DNA of 6,954 bases from Muribaculaceae bacterium (GTDB lineage: Bacteria > Bacteroidota > Bacteroidia > Bacteroidales > Muribaculaceae), in contig JAFZSS010000212.1 in the NCBI GenBank assembly GCA_017619255.1, positions 1 through 6,954 on the forward strand, written 5' to 3'. Position 1 is the first letter of the stretch. Every line of letters starts with the position of its first letter. The notes beneath the pieces are model-generated. The model saw only the letters and a program-made list of their open reading frames with translations. It had not been told where the DNA came from and searched no databases. Shown here piece after piece: positions 6,414-6,954 of the stretch. Position numbers and translations under genes: made by a program.

Positions 6414-6442
6414 CTTCCCCACCGGTGTGAGAAGTTCACCGG
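6414..6442 (-). promoter_or_regulatory. Interlocking hairpins (possible pseudoknot or switch) upstream of rpmB
   Basis: On the minus strand CCGGTG (6437-6442) can pair with CACCGG (6422-6427). The bases in that loop, CTTCTC (6429-6434), can pair with GGGAAG (6414-6419) beyond it. This order of arms is that of an H-type pseudoknot, or of two mutually exclusive stems. The GGAAGAG arm can also pair with CTCTCC just downstream. Its place 140 bases before a ribosomal protein gene suggests cis-regulation, which is unproven. Confidence 0.4.
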
Positions 6443-6507
6443 CATCACAGGGTTGAACAAACAATAGTTGTCTCGCTCGTTTCAGAAGTGGCTTTGAAAT
6501 TATTGCC

Positions 6508-6554
6508 GATTACTTTGAGATGGATTTTTGAGGCAGTTTTGCTTGATTTTTGAG
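6508..6554. repeat. Direct repeat GATTTTTGAG, two exact copies and one degenerate
   Basis: Exact copies lie at 6523-6532 and 6545-6554, with starts 22 bases apart, about two helical turns. A looser copy, GATTACTTTGAG, precedes them at 6508-6519. Such phased repeats could bind a regulator; no function is shown. Confidence 0.55.
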
Positions 6555-6556
6555 AA

Positions 6557-6572
6557 ACGATGCCAGCATCGT
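6557..6572. repeat. Perfect 7-bp palindrome inside the inverted repeat
   Basis: ACGATGC-CA-GCATCGT reads the same on both strands apart from the two central bases. It could be a dimeric protein-binding site or the tip of an RNA hairpin. On the minus strand TTTCTC follows, too weak for a terminator. Confidence 0.6.
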
Positions 6573-6671
6573 GACGAAAAAACATGCAAAAATGGCCAAA
6601 AAGGCACTCAAATAACGGCTATAACACTATATAAGCATAATTTCAAAGCCGCTTCGCAATATCGTCCTACG

Positions 6672-6747
6672 CTTGACTGTCAGGCACTTAGCATCATAGC
6701 CTTGACATCGAAGTTTCAACGATCAAGTGTCACACTCTTGACTTGAC
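6672..6747. repeat. Cluster of four CTTGAC hexamers
   Basis: CTTGAC occurs at 6672-6677, 6701-6706, 6737-6742 and 6742-6747, the last two sharing one base. All are in the same orientation (GTCAAG in a minus-strand transcript). They lie 50-120 bases downstream of the promoter at 6797-6828. Spacing is irregular, so this may be a binding-site cluster or chance. Confidence 0.45.
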
Positions 6748-6796
6748 TAACGCATGAGCATCAAGGTCAGCAAGACATGTGCCGCGAAATCGGCTG

Positions 6797-6828
6797 CAAA
6801 GATAGATACATTTTTTGAACTACGCAAC
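6797..6828 (-). promoter_or_regulatory. Strong Bacteroidota-type promoter facing rpmB
   Basis: TATCTTTG (6797-6804) matches TAnnTTTG exactly and is followed by CAGCC, typical of these promoters. GTTG (TTG at 6825-6827) lies upstream with 20 bases of spacing. It sits just after a terminator of the preceding unit. Transcription toward rpmB would start near 6790. It is the best promoter in the window. Confidence 0.8.
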
Positions 6829-6881
6829 ACCTTGCCTCCTATTTTCTAGATTTTTTCCATTTTAGCATTTGGTTATAGTGT

Positions 6882-6927
6882 AAAAAGATGAAGGTGCATT
6901 TTGCGCCCGAGCGCGCCACGCACCTTC
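6882..6927 (-). terminator. Terminator of the gene beyond the right edge
   Basis: GAAGGTGC (6890-6897) pairs with GCACCTTC (6920-6927); a GC-rich inner part (GCGC/GCGC) can extend the stem. On the minus strand ATCTTTTTACAC follows, a clear U-run. It shows that a minus-strand gene ends just outside or at the right edge. Confidence 0.85.
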
Positions 6928-6928
6928 T

Positions 6929-6954
6929 CTAACCACCATAATAAACTTTAATCC
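6929..6954 (-). CDS. Possible last codons of an upstream gene (cut by window edge)
   Basis: In one minus-strand frame the window begins with codons for IKVYYGG followed by TAG (6929-6931), directly before the terminator hairpin. This is where a stop codon is expected, but seven codons cannot prove a gene or give its identity. Other frames either stop at once or read through the hairpin. Confidence 0.25.

Larger units (their letters stand above)
6485..6655. repeat. 19-bp inverted repeat with 133-base spacer
   Basis: The arm 6485-6503 (GAAGTGGCTTTGAAATTAT) is the reverse complement of 6637-6655 at 18 of 19 positions. The one mismatch (T6489 opposite G6651) is a U-G wobble in a plus-strand RNA and an A-C mismatch in a minus-strand RNA. 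The spacer holds a palindrome (6557-6572) and a repeated decamer. No target-site duplication is visible at the borders. Confidence 0.8.
6276..6790 (-). other. Long gene-free stretch upstream of rpmB; possible structured leader or small RNA
   Basis: About 515 bases with no credible reading frame on either strand. On the minus strand it would be the 5' part of any transcript starting at the promoter at 6797-6828. It holds four CTTGAC copies (6672-6747), a 19-bp inverted repeat (6485-6503 with 6637-6655) enclosing a palindrome (6557-6572) and direct repeats, two interlocking hairpins (6414-6442), and a 6-bp hairpin (6345-6350 with 6362-6367). I see no terminator inside it, which favours a leader of rpmB over a separate RNA gene, but this is inference. 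Confidence 0.5.

Noticed and set aside
6485..6655. Insertion sequence or CRISPR-like repeat array
   Set aside because: There is no transposase frame, no target duplication and no regularly spaced repeats with unique spacers.
6528..6746. A 72-codon plus-strand frame in the gap upstream of rpmB
   Set aside because: Its product has low-complexity, unbiased composition, it runs across the inverted repeat and the CTTGAC cluster, and it has no start site or promoter.
6276..6790. tmRNA, 6S RNA or another known structured RNA gene
   Set aside because: I do not see a tRNA-like end, CCA, tag frame or the long 6S-type closed rod here, and there is no terminator. A covariance-model search would be decisive.
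6756..6841. AGGAGG followed by a GTG-started frame of 27 codons on the minus strand
   Set aside because: The strong promoter at 6797-6828 lies inside this frame, so the AGGAGG and the start would not be on its transcript. It is better explained as promoter sequence.

Overview
Every gene I can support in this window lies on the minus strand, so it reads right to left as five compact transcription units. The gene content points to Bacteroidota, most likely order Bacteroidales. The reasons are a small DUF4295-type protein directly after rpmG, a DUF3332-type lipoprotein, and promoters of the Bacteroidota form (TTG or TTTG, 19-20 bases, then TAnnTTTG) in the expected places. Base composition is moderately GC-rich inside genes and AT-rich between them. 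A family within Bacteroidales cannot be assigned from this sequence alone.

Right edge to 5575: a terminator for a gene mostly outside the window (6882-6927) is followed by a very good promoter (6797-6828). Then come about 515 bases without a gene but full of repeats and possible RNA structure. After that comes the ribosomal set rpmB (L28), rpmG (L33) and a 49-residue DUF4295 protein, closed by a strong hairpin (5575-5609).

Middle: a hotdog-fold acyl-CoA thioesterase has its own promoter and overlaps or abuts dprA, the DNA-processing protein that loads RecA on incoming single-stranded DNA. A separate unit holds a uridine-phosphorylase-like nucleoside phosphorylase with a promoter at 3900-3930 and a terminator at 2895-2932.

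Left: a free-standing 52-codon small gene (2620-2778) has its own terminator. Then an envelope operon starts from a clear promoter at 2443-2474: cdsA (CDP-diacylglycerol synthesis), an MltF-like lytic transglycosylase lipoprotein, and the start of a DUF3332-type lipoprotein that runs off the left edge.

Most genes are ordinary housekeeping. The parts worth a second look are the long structured region upstream of rpmB (a 19-bp inverted repeat with nested palindrome and direct repeats, a CTTGAC cluster, and a potential pseudoknot or switch) and the orphan small gene. I see no mobile element, CRISPR array, tRNA or rRNA, and no evidence that compels calling a new defence or metabolic system.
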